Shown here piece by piece: positions 1 through 4,512 of a DNA stretch of 5,202 bases (position 1 is the stretch's first letter; each line of letters starts with the position of its first letter). This DNA comes from Methanobacteriaceae archaeon. GTDB taxonomy: Archaea > Methanobacteriota > Methanobacteria > Methanobacteriales > Methanobacteriaceae. Under the pieces are notes generated by a model that saw only the letters and a list, made by a program, of their open reading frames with translations, was not told where the DNA came from and searched no databases. The position numbers and the translations under genes are program-made. The DNA is taken from contig JAUYBK010000221.1 in the NCBI GenBank assembly GCA_030693105.1, forward strand, positions 1 through 5,202, given 5' to 3'.

Positions 1-10
1 TCATGGGCAT
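1..10 (-). CDS. Start of an unidentified gene, cut by the window edge
   Basis: Only the first codons are inside the window: on the minus strand an ATG at 10-8 is followed by CCC, ATG and the first base of the next codon (Met-Pro-Met...). An AGGAGG ribosome site lies 8 bases upstream, which is why the first ATG is chosen over the second at 4-2, where spacing would be 14. The gene lies 88 bases downstream of the MarR-family gene on the same strand, with no clear terminator between, so an operon is likely. In such pairs the second gene is often a transporter or a stress or redox enzyme, but nothing visible identifies this product. Confidence 0.6.
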
Positions 11-18
11 TTTAATGT

Positions 19-24
19 CCTCCT
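19..24 (-). promoter_or_regulatory. Shine-Dalgarno site of the cut-off minus-strand gene
   Basis: The minus strand reads AGGAGG here, a full match to the anti-Shine-Dalgarno core of archaeal 16S rRNA, 8 bases before the ATG at 10-8. It is the main evidence that a real gene starts at the window edge. Confidence 0.7.
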
Positions 25-40
25 TTTATTAAATTAAGAA

Positions 41-60
41 ATTTAAATTAACGATCGTCA
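41..60. repeat. Adjacent palindromes ATTTAAAT and ACGATCGT
   Basis: Two perfect 8-bp palindromes, ATTTAAAT (41-48) and ACGATCGT (51-58), lie two bases apart in the 88-base gap between the MarR gene and the next minus-strand gene. The AT-rich one could serve as a TATA-like element for the downstream gene, and the second could be a binding site. Both are short enough to be chance, so this is a description rather than an assigned function. Confidence 0.25.
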
Positions 61-98
61 TTTTTAGTTATCCATATCATTCGAAAAACTCATAAAAC

Positions 99-524
99 TC
101 ATAATATTGAAACTTTAATTTTGTTTATAATTTTAATAAAATTATCAACTTCATCCGGGTTTAAAATCTTTAAGATCTTCTTAATTGTATCTTTATGAAC
201 CTGCATGTGCATTTTCATAATATTTTCACCTTTAGACGTGAGCTGGAGGGAATAGAAACGTTTATCAGTGTCTGATTGAATTTTAGTCACAATATCCAGG
301 CCTATCAACTGGTTGATGGCTATGGAAACCGTTGATTTTTTGACATGCAAGGTTTTTGATATCTCGGAAACGTTTATTCCTTGTTGTTTATTAATTAATT
401 CAATATAATACAACTGTCGTAACGTGTACGCTTTTAATTCACCGCTTAAAAGCTGGTTTTGGAATTTTCTAATTAATTCGCTTAATTCGTCCATTGCTTC
501 TACAAGTTCAAGTTCTTGATTCAT
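99..524 (-). CDS. MarR-family winged-helix transcriptional regulator
   Basis: The 141-residue product has the length and layout of MarR-family DNA-binding dimers. Helices at about 1-50 and 100-141 would form the dimer interface. The helix-turn-helix spans about 51-82, with the recognition helix near KKSTVSIAINQLI (62-74). The wing at about 83-99 carries the family-typical acidic-basic stretch SDTDKR, followed by LQLTSKG. MarR proteins usually repress their own operon and neighbours, and release DNA when they bind small phenolic or oxidised ligands; the ligand cannot be read from this sequence. The start is the ATG at 524-522, preceded on the minus strand by GAGGGTGAGG, a good though close ribosome site. 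The gene is divergent from rpa and probably cotranscribed with the gene cut at position 1. Family assignment is firm; target genes are inferred. Confidence 0.9.
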   Translation of the reverse strand: MNQELELVEAMDELSELIRKFQNQLLSGELKAYTLRQLYYIELINKQQGINVSEISKTLHVKKSTVSIAINQLIGLDIVTKIQSDTDKRFYSLQLTSKGENIMKMHMQVHKDTIKKILKILNPDEVDNFIKIINKIKVSIL

Positions 525-545
525 GCCTCACCCTCATCAATTATA

Positions 546-561
546 TAGTTTTATCAAACTA
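546..561. promoter_or_regulatory. Inverted repeat, candidate MarR operator
   Basis: TAGTTTtatcAAACTA is a perfect 6-bp inverted repeat with a 4-base spacer, 16 bp in all, which is a usual size for MarR operators. It lies between the predicted TATA box and the predicted start of the MarR transcript, where a bound dimer would block RNA polymerase. A second inverted pair, ATAGTT (545-550) and AACTAT (561-566), overlaps it. Binding by the neighbouring regulator is inferred. Confidence 0.45.
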
Positions 562-565
562 ACTA

Positions 566-574
566 TTATAAAAA
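566..574 (-). promoter_or_regulatory. TATA box for the MarR-family gene
   Basis: The minus strand reads TTTTTATAA, an archaeal TATA-like element, just after a GC-rich block that could hold the TFB recognition element. Transcription would start about 25 bases downstream, near 545. That gives a leader of roughly 20 bases with the ribosome site in it. Spacing fits well; the start site itself is predicted. Confidence 0.5.
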
Positions 575-586
575 GGTACCCCCGGG

Positions 587-599
587 TCAAACTAGTTGA
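587..599. promoter_or_regulatory. Second operator-like element, TCAAACTAGTTGA
   Basis: This element repeats the octamer TCAAACTA of the first site (554-561) at 587-594, exactly 33 bases away, close to three helical turns. It contains the perfect palindrome AACTAGTT (590-597). It lies upstream of the MarR TATA box. A third related piece, AACTAT, occurs at 613-618. The recurrence suggests one protein binding several phased sites; which protein is inferred. Confidence 0.35.
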
Positions 600-663
600 A
601 AAATAGCATACCAACTATATTATTTATATGCGATTCAATTTTAATAATTGTAATAACAATAAG

Positions 664-671
664 TATAAATA
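664..671 (+). promoter_or_regulatory. Probable TATA box for rpa
   Basis: TATAAATA is a good match to the archaeal TATA consensus and would place the rpa start near 690-695, leaving a leader of about 60 bases. An alternative TATA-like sequence, TTTATATG at 623-630, would give a longer leader. The region is so AT-rich that the choice between them is uncertain. Confidence 0.4.
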
Positions 672-705
672 GTAATACTAATATTATAATTAGTACCATT
701 AGTAC
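670..705. repeat. TAGTA repeat cluster with 20-bp inverted repeat before rpa
   Basis: Several overlapping symmetric elements sit just downstream of the TATA box: TAGTAaTACTA (670-680), the 7-bp inverted repeat TACTAATattataATTAGTA (676-695), and the direct repeat ATTAGTAC at 689-696 and 698-705 with a 9-base period. All share the core TAGTA or TACTA. The position overlaps the predicted transcription start, where a repressor would bind. It differs in sequence from the AAACTA elements on the MarR side, so another protein may be involved. Confidence 0.4.
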
Positions 706-737
706 ATAGATAATATCATATCGAAGAGAGATATTTT

Positions 738-744
738 GGTGAGG
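738..744 (+). promoter_or_regulatory. Shine-Dalgarno site of rpa
   Basis: GGTGAGG matches the GGTGA part of the archaeal ribosome site, and its end is 8 bases before the ATG at 753. It supports that ATG as the start. Confidence 0.6.
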
Positions 745-752
745 GAGCCTAA

Positions 753-3128
753 ATGAAGGAAATTAGTGAAGAAATAAGGCAAGAATATGAGAAAATTAAA
801 GACAAAATCTCATATGAAGATTTTTTGAAGAATTTGGAGCTAAGAGCCAATGAATACGATGGAGTTAGCTTCATGAGCAATCTAGACTTGGCCCGGGTAA
901 TTGTAAGCGAATTTATCGAAGAAAAAAACCAGCCGTTAAGAGAAGATTCTAAAAACCACAAAATAGGCGAATTGGAAACTGGGCAAAACAACATCAAAAT
1001 AATTGGAAGAGTCATGAAGATCTCCAATGTCAAAAAATTCACCAGTAGGAAGGGTAAAGAGGGAAGATTAGCCAACATAATTATAGCAGACGACAGTGGA
1101 AGTATGAGAGTAGTTTTCTGGACTGAAAACATAAAATTACTCAAGAACGTTCAGGAAGGAGACGTTATAAAACTAAACGGTGTGGAAATAAAGCAGGGCT
1201 ACCGGGAAGACGAAGCCCACCTCAACTCCAGGTCGGAGCTTGAAAAAATCTCTCCAGACGAATACGCTGACTTACCCCAAGTTAAAACCCAAATAACTTC
1301 ATTGTGTGACGTTGCAGGAGATATGGAAGTTAATGTAATTGCTAGGATAATTAGAATTCCCCGGATAAGAACTTTTGATCGTAATGGCTCGGAAGGAAAA
1401 GAGGCATCTCTGGAACTGCACGATAACAGTGGAAAAATGACCTTCACCCTCTGGAACAAAGATACGGACCTCATTGAAAGTCTGGATCTGAAAGAAGGAG
1501 ATGCAGTAAAGATAATAGGGGCCCAAAGCCGTGTGAGAAACGGAGAAGTTTCCTTGAGCCATTCCTGGATAGGAAGAATAGAAAAAGGAACTTTTGATGT
1601 CCCAGAATACAGTGAAAATGTCCTGAAAATAGGAGATGCCCGTGAAATGAGGGACGTTACCCTGGTGGGTGTGGCCAGCAAGGTTTACGACGAGATAACC
1701 TTTGAAAGGGACGATGGCAGCACCGGTAGGGTAAAGTCGCTGGAACTGGAAGACGACACCGGTGCCATCCGGGTTACGCTGTGGAACGAAGATACCTCCC
1801 TGGAGATAAAAAAAGGCGACATAATTAAAATTATTGGTGGAAACATCGAGTTCGATGATTATTCAACTGCCGGTTACCGTATTAACACCAACTGGAACAG
1901 TAAAATACAGATAAATCCACCAATAGATACTAAACTAAAAGAACTACTTCAAGAATGTGCTAAATATCTGAAACCAATAAAAATTGGTGAGTTAAACCAG
2001 ATCGAGGATGAAGGAGACGAAGTAGACGTGGTCGGCCGGGTTGTAAACCTTTACGAACCGAACGAATTTCAAAGGGACGATGGCAGCAAAGGATTGGTTC
2101 GCAGCGCAGAATTAGCAGACGAAACTGGTGTGGTAAGACTATCACTCTGGGAAGACAAGGCAGAAGGCCACTTGAAAGAAGGAGACGCTGTCAAGATTGA
2201 AAACGCCCGTACCCGGCTGGGAAGTTACAATGTAGAGTTAAGTGTGGGTAAAACTTCAAGAATTCTCCAACCGAGTCCCGAAGAGACAGAACAGCTACCA
2301 TCACTCCAAGAAGTGGCGGATATGATCTATCAGGATAAAAAAATTACTGATCTGGCAGAAGGAGACCGAGAAGCCCGTATAATGGGCAGAATTCTCAGTT
2401 TATATGAACCCAAAGAGTTCACCAGAGAAGACGGTAGCAAAGGAATGGTAAGATCAGTAGAAATAGCCGACGACACCGGAATGGTGAGAGCATCCCTATG
2501 GGACGATCAGGCCAACCAACCACTAAATGAAGGCGACACTATTCGAATAGAAAACCCCCGAGTGACCCTCAGAAACGACATGGTAGAGATCAGCGCCGGT
2601 AAAACCACCATGATAACCAAAATAAAGGATGATGAGTCGGACCTACCTGCCCTGAAAGACATTCAGGAGAAAATTTACCCGTCCAAAAGGGTAGATGAAA
2701 TAGAAGAGGAAGACCGCAACATCAAAGTGAGCGGGGAAGTTATAGAAGCCTTTGGAAACAAGATCCTCTATGAGATGTGTCCCAACTGTAACAAGAGAGT
2801 TAATTGGGTAGAAGATGCATACGTATGTGAAGTGTGCGGAGAGAAAATTGATAAACCCACTCACCTCATGATCATTTCCATCTTAATGGAGGATGAAACC
2901 GGCACCATCCGGACAACGTTCTTCCGCCAAGCAGCAGAAGATCTTCTAGGAATAACCACTAAGGAAGCGGAAGATATAATCGACAAAACGGGAGATGAGG
3001 GTTCTCTGGAAGAAAAAGTGGCAGATTTAGTCGGAAGACAAATTAAAATTATTGGGGATGCCGGTTTCGACGAATACAATGAAGAAGTCCGGTTGAATGC
3101 TAAAAAAGTTCTGAATGTAAAATTTTAA
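753..3128 (+). CDS. rpa: Single-chain replication protein A, six OB folds with zinc finger
   Basis: RPA binds and protects single-stranded DNA in replication, repair and recombination. The 791-residue chain starts with a charged helical segment (about 1-65) and then repeats a recognisable OB-fold unit: OB1 about 71-150, OB2 181-275, OB3 290-388, OB4 409-505, OB5 530-622, OB6 645-791. Each unit has a D-(D/E/N)-(S/T)-G core ending in an aromatic residue: 113-123, 224-234, 334-344, 456-466, 573-583 and 714-724. In OB1-OB5 an (E/K)GD turn follows at 135, 248, 354, 476 and 593. OB6 has a CX2C-X12-CX2C zinc finger (C676, C679, C692, C695) where the others carry the FxRxDGSxG loop, as in the C-terminal domain of RPA70. 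Known methanogen single-chain RPAs are, from memory, about 620-650 residues, so this one is long. It is probably cotranscribed with radA, 40 bases downstream. The family call is firm; fold boundaries are by eye. Confidence 0.95.
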   Translation: MKEISEEIRQEYEKIKDKISYEDFLKNLELRANEYDGVSFMSNLDLARVIVSEFIEEKNQPLREDSKNHKIGELETGQNNIKIIGRVMKISNVKKFTSRKGKEGRLANIIIADDSGSMRVVFWTENIKLLKNVQEGDVIKLNGVEIKQGYREDEAHLNSRSELEKISPDEYADLPQVKTQITSLCDVAGDMEVNVIARIIRIPRIRTFDRNGSEGKEASLELHDNSGKMTFTLWNKDTDLIESLDLKEGDAVKIIGAQSRVRNGEVSLSHSWIGRIEKGTFDVPEYSENVLKIGDAREMRDVTLVGVASKVYDEITFERDDGSTGRVKSLELEDDTGAIRVTLWNEDTSLEIKKGDIIKIIGGNIEFDDYSTAGYRINTNWNSKIQINPPIDTKLKELLQECAKYLKPIKIGELNQIEDEGDEVDVVGRVVNLYEPNEFQRDDGSKGLVRSAELADETGVVRLSLWEDKAEGHLKEGDAVKIENARTRLGSYNVELSVGKTSRILQPSPEETEQLPSLQEVADMIYQDKKITDLAEGDREARIMGRILSLYEPKEFTREDGSKGMVRSVEIADDTGMVRASLWDDQANQPLNEGDTIRIENPRVTLRNDMVEISAGKTTMITKIKDDESDLPALKDIQEKIYPSKRVDEIEEEDRNIKVSGEVIEAFGNKILYEMCPNCNKRVNWVEDAYVCEVCGEKIDKPTHLMIISILMEDETGTIRTTFFRQAAEDLLGITTKEAEDIIDKTGDEGSLEEKVADLVGRQIKIIGDAGFDEYNEEVRLNAKKVLNVKF
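2031..2615 (+). repeat. Internal duplication encoding OB4 and OB5 of RPA
   Basis: Residues 427-504 (2031-2264) and 544-621 (2382-2615) align without gaps, with 45 of 78 positions identical by hand count. Shared blocks include LYEP, DGSKG and the IEN after the EGD turn. The segment before OB5 (LPSLQEVADMIY, 515-526) also resembles the one after it (LPALKDIQEKIY, 631-642). OB4 and OB5 are clearly closer to each other than to OB1 or OB2, which points to a later duplication inside the gene. Confidence 0.75.
2778..2837 (+). other. Zinc-finger coding segment in the last OB fold of RPA
   Basis: The segment encodes C676-P-N-C679, then 12 residues, then C692-E-V-C695, a four-cysteine zinc ribbon. In RPA70 and its archaeal relatives such a ribbon is inserted in the C-terminal OB fold and supports folding and DNA binding. 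All four cysteines are present, so zinc binding is expected. Confidence 0.85.
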
Positions 3129-3129
3129 A

Positions 3130-3152
3130 CTAAAAAATTAGCCTAAAAAATT
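3130..3152. repeat. 13-base-period direct repeat in the rpa-radA gap
   Basis: CTAAAAAATT occurs at 3130-3139 and again at 3143-3152. The plus strand is A-rich rather than T-rich here, so it does not look like a terminator for rpa, which supports read-through into radA. It may only be slippage-prone spacer. Confidence 0.4.
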
Positions 3153-3154
3153 TT

Positions 3155-3163
3155 AAAAGGAGA
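3155..3163 (+). promoter_or_regulatory. Shine-Dalgarno site of radA
   Basis: AAAAGGAGA, containing AGGAGAT with the following base, lies 5 bases before the ATG at 3169 and fixes the radA start. No clear TATA box of its own is visible in the 40-base gap, which fits cotranscription with rpa. Confidence 0.65.
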
Positions 3164-3168
3164 TTCAA

Positions 3169-4104
3169 ATGGTTGAACTGGAAGATTTACCAAACGTTGG
3201 AGAAAAAACAGCTGAAAAGTTGAGGGACGCTGGTTTTGGAGACATGATGCGTCTGGCCACCGCCACCGCTAAAGAATTAAGTGTCAAAGTGGAGATCGGC
3301 GAAGGTGTAGCTGAAAAAGTTATTGAAGCAGCCCGTAAAGCAGAACAAATAGATTTCGAAACTGCTCTGGATGTCATGGAACGTCGAAAAGATGTAGGTC
3401 GGATTACAAGCGGCAGCAGCGGGTTGGATGAACTCATAGGTGGAGGAATAGAAACTCAAGCCATTACTGAAGTTTTCGGAGAGTTTGGATCGGGTAAAAG
3501 CCAAATATCCCACGAAATAGCTGTTTCAGTCCAACTAACCCCTGATAAAGGAGGTTTGGATGGAGAATGCGTCTTCATCGATACAGAGAACACTTTCCGT
3601 CCGGAAAGGATCCGTCAGATTGCTGAAGGCTTTGATATGGATGTGGAAGAAGTTCTACAAAAGATTCATATCGCCCGGGCATTCAACTCCAGTCACCAAA
3701 TATTGATGGCAGACAAAATCAATGAACTTATTCAGCGTGGAGTTAATATACGCTTGGTAATTGTAGATTCTCTCACCGCCCACTTCCGGGCCGAATATGT
3801 GGGTCGTGAAACCCTGGCCACTCGACAGCAAAAATTGAATCAACACTTGCACACCCTACAAAACATTGCTAACACCTACAATTCAGCGGTTTTCGTGACT
3901 AATCAAGTTCAAGCCCGGCCTGATGCCTTCTTCGGAAGTCCTACCAAAGCTATTGGTGGTCACGTACTGGGTCACGCTGCTACTTACCGTATATGGCTTA
4001 AAAAAGGTCTAGCAGGTAAGAGAATCGCAAGATTAGTAGACAGCCCCCACTTACCAGAAGGAGAAGCTGTTTTCAAAATTGTTACCGAGGGAATCACCGA
4101 TTAA
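3169..4104 (+). CDS. radA: RadA, archaeal DNA repair and recombination recombinase
   Basis: RadA is the archaeal RecA/Rad51 recombinase. It forms an ATP-dependent filament on single-stranded DNA and carries out homologous pairing and strand exchange. The 311-residue chain has the usual length and all key parts. These are an N-terminal helix-hairpin-helix domain (LPNVGEKTAEKL, 7-18), the FETA polymerisation motif (63-66), Walker A GEFGSGKS (104-111, with K110 and S111), and Walker B LVIVD (196-200). The L1 DNA-binding region is around 204-222 and the L2 region from NQVQARPDAFFG (245-256) on. There is no intein, frameshift or missing catalytic residue. The partner is RPA, encoded immediately upstream, which RadA displaces from single-stranded DNA. 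A T-rich hairpin follows the stop, so radA probably ends the operon. Confidence 0.98.
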   Translation: MVELEDLPNVGEKTAEKLRDAGFGDMMRLATATAKELSVKVEIGEGVAEKVIEAARKAEQIDFETALDVMERRKDVGRITSGSSGLDELIGGGIETQAITEVFGEFGSGKSQISHEIAVSVQLTPDKGGLDGECVFIDTENTFRPERIRQIAEGFDMDVEEVLQKIHIARAFNSSHQILMADKINELIQRGVNIRLVIVDSLTAHFRAEYVGRETLATRQQKLNQHLHTLQNIANTYNSAVFVTNQVQARPDAFFGSPTKAIGGHVLGHAATYRIWLKKGLAGKRIARLVDSPHLPEGEAVFKIVTEGITD

Positions 4105-4109
4105 AATTT

Positions 4110-4142
4110 CCCCAAACTTTTTATATTTTTATTTGTTTGGGG
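4110..4142 (+). terminator. Terminator hairpin after radA with T-rich loop
   Basis: CCCCAAAC (4110-4117) pairs with GTTTGGGG (4135-4142), a perfect 8-bp stem. The 17-base loop is almost all T and A (CTTTTTATATTTTTATTTG including the closing pair). Archaeal termination depends mainly on T-rich tracts in the non-template strand, so this is a good radA terminator. Unlike a bacterial terminator, the T tract is inside the loop and not after the stem. Confidence 0.6.
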
Positions 4143-4379
4143 GCTGTAAAGTTAAGGGGTGTTAGAAGTGTTTTGCAACATTTTATAACTACAATTTTCT
4201 TTCTTTTCTTGAATGGAGAATAATTTGAATAAAAAATTTAGAAAATATTTTCAGCTCCCAATAAATTTACAATCCCTTGTTTTAAAGAATCGAAAAACGT
4301 TTTAAAAAAACATTTCCCTAATTATTTTAATTTTAAAAGTATAATTCGAATTTTTTTGAAAATTAGAGATGTGAAGAAA
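4143..4379. other. AT-rich gap between radA and hdrA, no confident gene
   Basis: This stretch is very AT-rich. It has one TATA-like element (TTTTATAA, 4181-4188), a 30-codon ATG reading frame at 4213-4305 without a ribosome site, palindromes AAAACGTTTT (4294-4303) and AATTCGAATT (4343-4352), and a run of seven T at 4351-4357. The predicted start from the TATA element would fall near 4210, almost on the ATG, so a leaderless small gene or small RNA ending at the T run is possible. No gene is called. Confidence 0.5.
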
Positions 4380-4392
4380 GGTTAATCTAACC
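4380..4392. promoter_or_regulatory. Inverted repeat upstream of the hdrA TATA box
   Basis: GGTTAatcTAACC is a perfect 5-bp inverted repeat with a 3-base spacer, ending 13 bases before the TATA element. That is where an archaeal activator or a repressor of preinitiation complex assembly could bind. A specific regulator cannot be named. Confidence 0.35.
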
Positions 4393-4405
4393 CCTAATTT
4401 TCTAC

Positions 4406-4413
4406 TATATATA
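4406..4413 (+). promoter_or_regulatory. TATA box for hdrA
   Basis: TATATATA is the strongest TATA-like element in this gap. It would place transcription start near 4433-4437, giving a leader of about 75-80 bases before the TTG start. A separate hdrA promoter fits the terminator after radA. Confidence 0.6.
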
Positions 4414-4449
4414 CCTTGTTCTAAATTTTGAATAGAAAACTTTATTAAA

Positions 4450-4458
4450 AGGAGTGAT
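4450..4458 (+). promoter_or_regulatory. Orphan Shine-Dalgarno-like sequence in the hdrA leader
   Basis: AGGAGTGAT is nearly the full archaeal ribosome-site consensus but has no properly spaced start codon for a real gene. The GTG inside it (4454) opens a frame of only nine codons ending at TAA 4481-4483, and the nearby ATG at 4478 is followed directly by that stop. It may be a standby site, or a remnant of a leader peptide. Confidence 0.35.
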
Positions 4459-4484
4459 AGACACAACACCATTTATTATGTAAC

Positions 4485-4500
4485 TTTCACAAAAGTGGAA
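4485..4500 (+). promoter_or_regulatory. Small hairpin just before the hdrA ribosome site
   Basis: TTTCAC (4485-4490) and GTGGAA (4495-4500) can pair, including one G-U pair, around an AAAA loop. The hairpin ends one base before the ribosome site at 4502-4508, so it could affect ribosome access. It is short, and stability in the cell is not known. Confidence 0.3.
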
Positions 4501-4501
4501 T

Positions 4502-4508
4502 AGGTGAT
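4502..4508 (+). promoter_or_regulatory. Shine-Dalgarno site that fixes the TTG start of hdrA
   Basis: AGGTGAT matches the archaeal ribosome-site consensus exactly over seven bases and ends four bases before TTG 4513. The codon just upstream in frame (4510-4512) is TAA, so no earlier start is possible. Confidence 0.8.
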
Positions 4509-4512
4509 CTAA

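Noticed and set aside
575..596. Adjacent GGTACC, CCCGGG and ACTAGT sites resembling a vector polylinker
   Set aside because: The order and spacing do not match polylinkers I recall, the flanks are ordinary archaeal intergenic sequence, and the GC-rich block fits a promoter element region. Probably natural.
623..630. TTTATATG as the rpa TATA box
   Set aside because: Possible, but TATAAATA at 664-671 is a better consensus and gives a shorter leader; kept only as an alternative.
1199..1681. 160-codon minus-strand frame inside rpa, with shorter ones at 749-1144, 1299-1562, 1960-2145, 2643-2864 and 2861-3079
   Set aside because: They lie opposite well-supported OB-fold coding sequence, lack ribosome sites and give low-complexity products; they are shadows of rpa.
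3165..3852. Minus-strand frames opposite radA (3165-3437, 3277-3513, 3655-3852)
   Set aside because: The plus-strand product has every RadA motif over the same bases; the antisense frames show no recognisable domain.
4302..4472. 56-codon minus-strand frame in the radA-hdrA gap
   Set aside because: It has no ribosome site, its product is compositionally AT-driven, and it runs across the hdrA TATA box and inverted repeat.
4454..4483. Nine-codon leader peptide from GTG 4454
   Set aside because: The start codon lies inside the ribosome-site-like sequence itself, so spacing is wrong for initiation; mentioned only as part of the leader finding.
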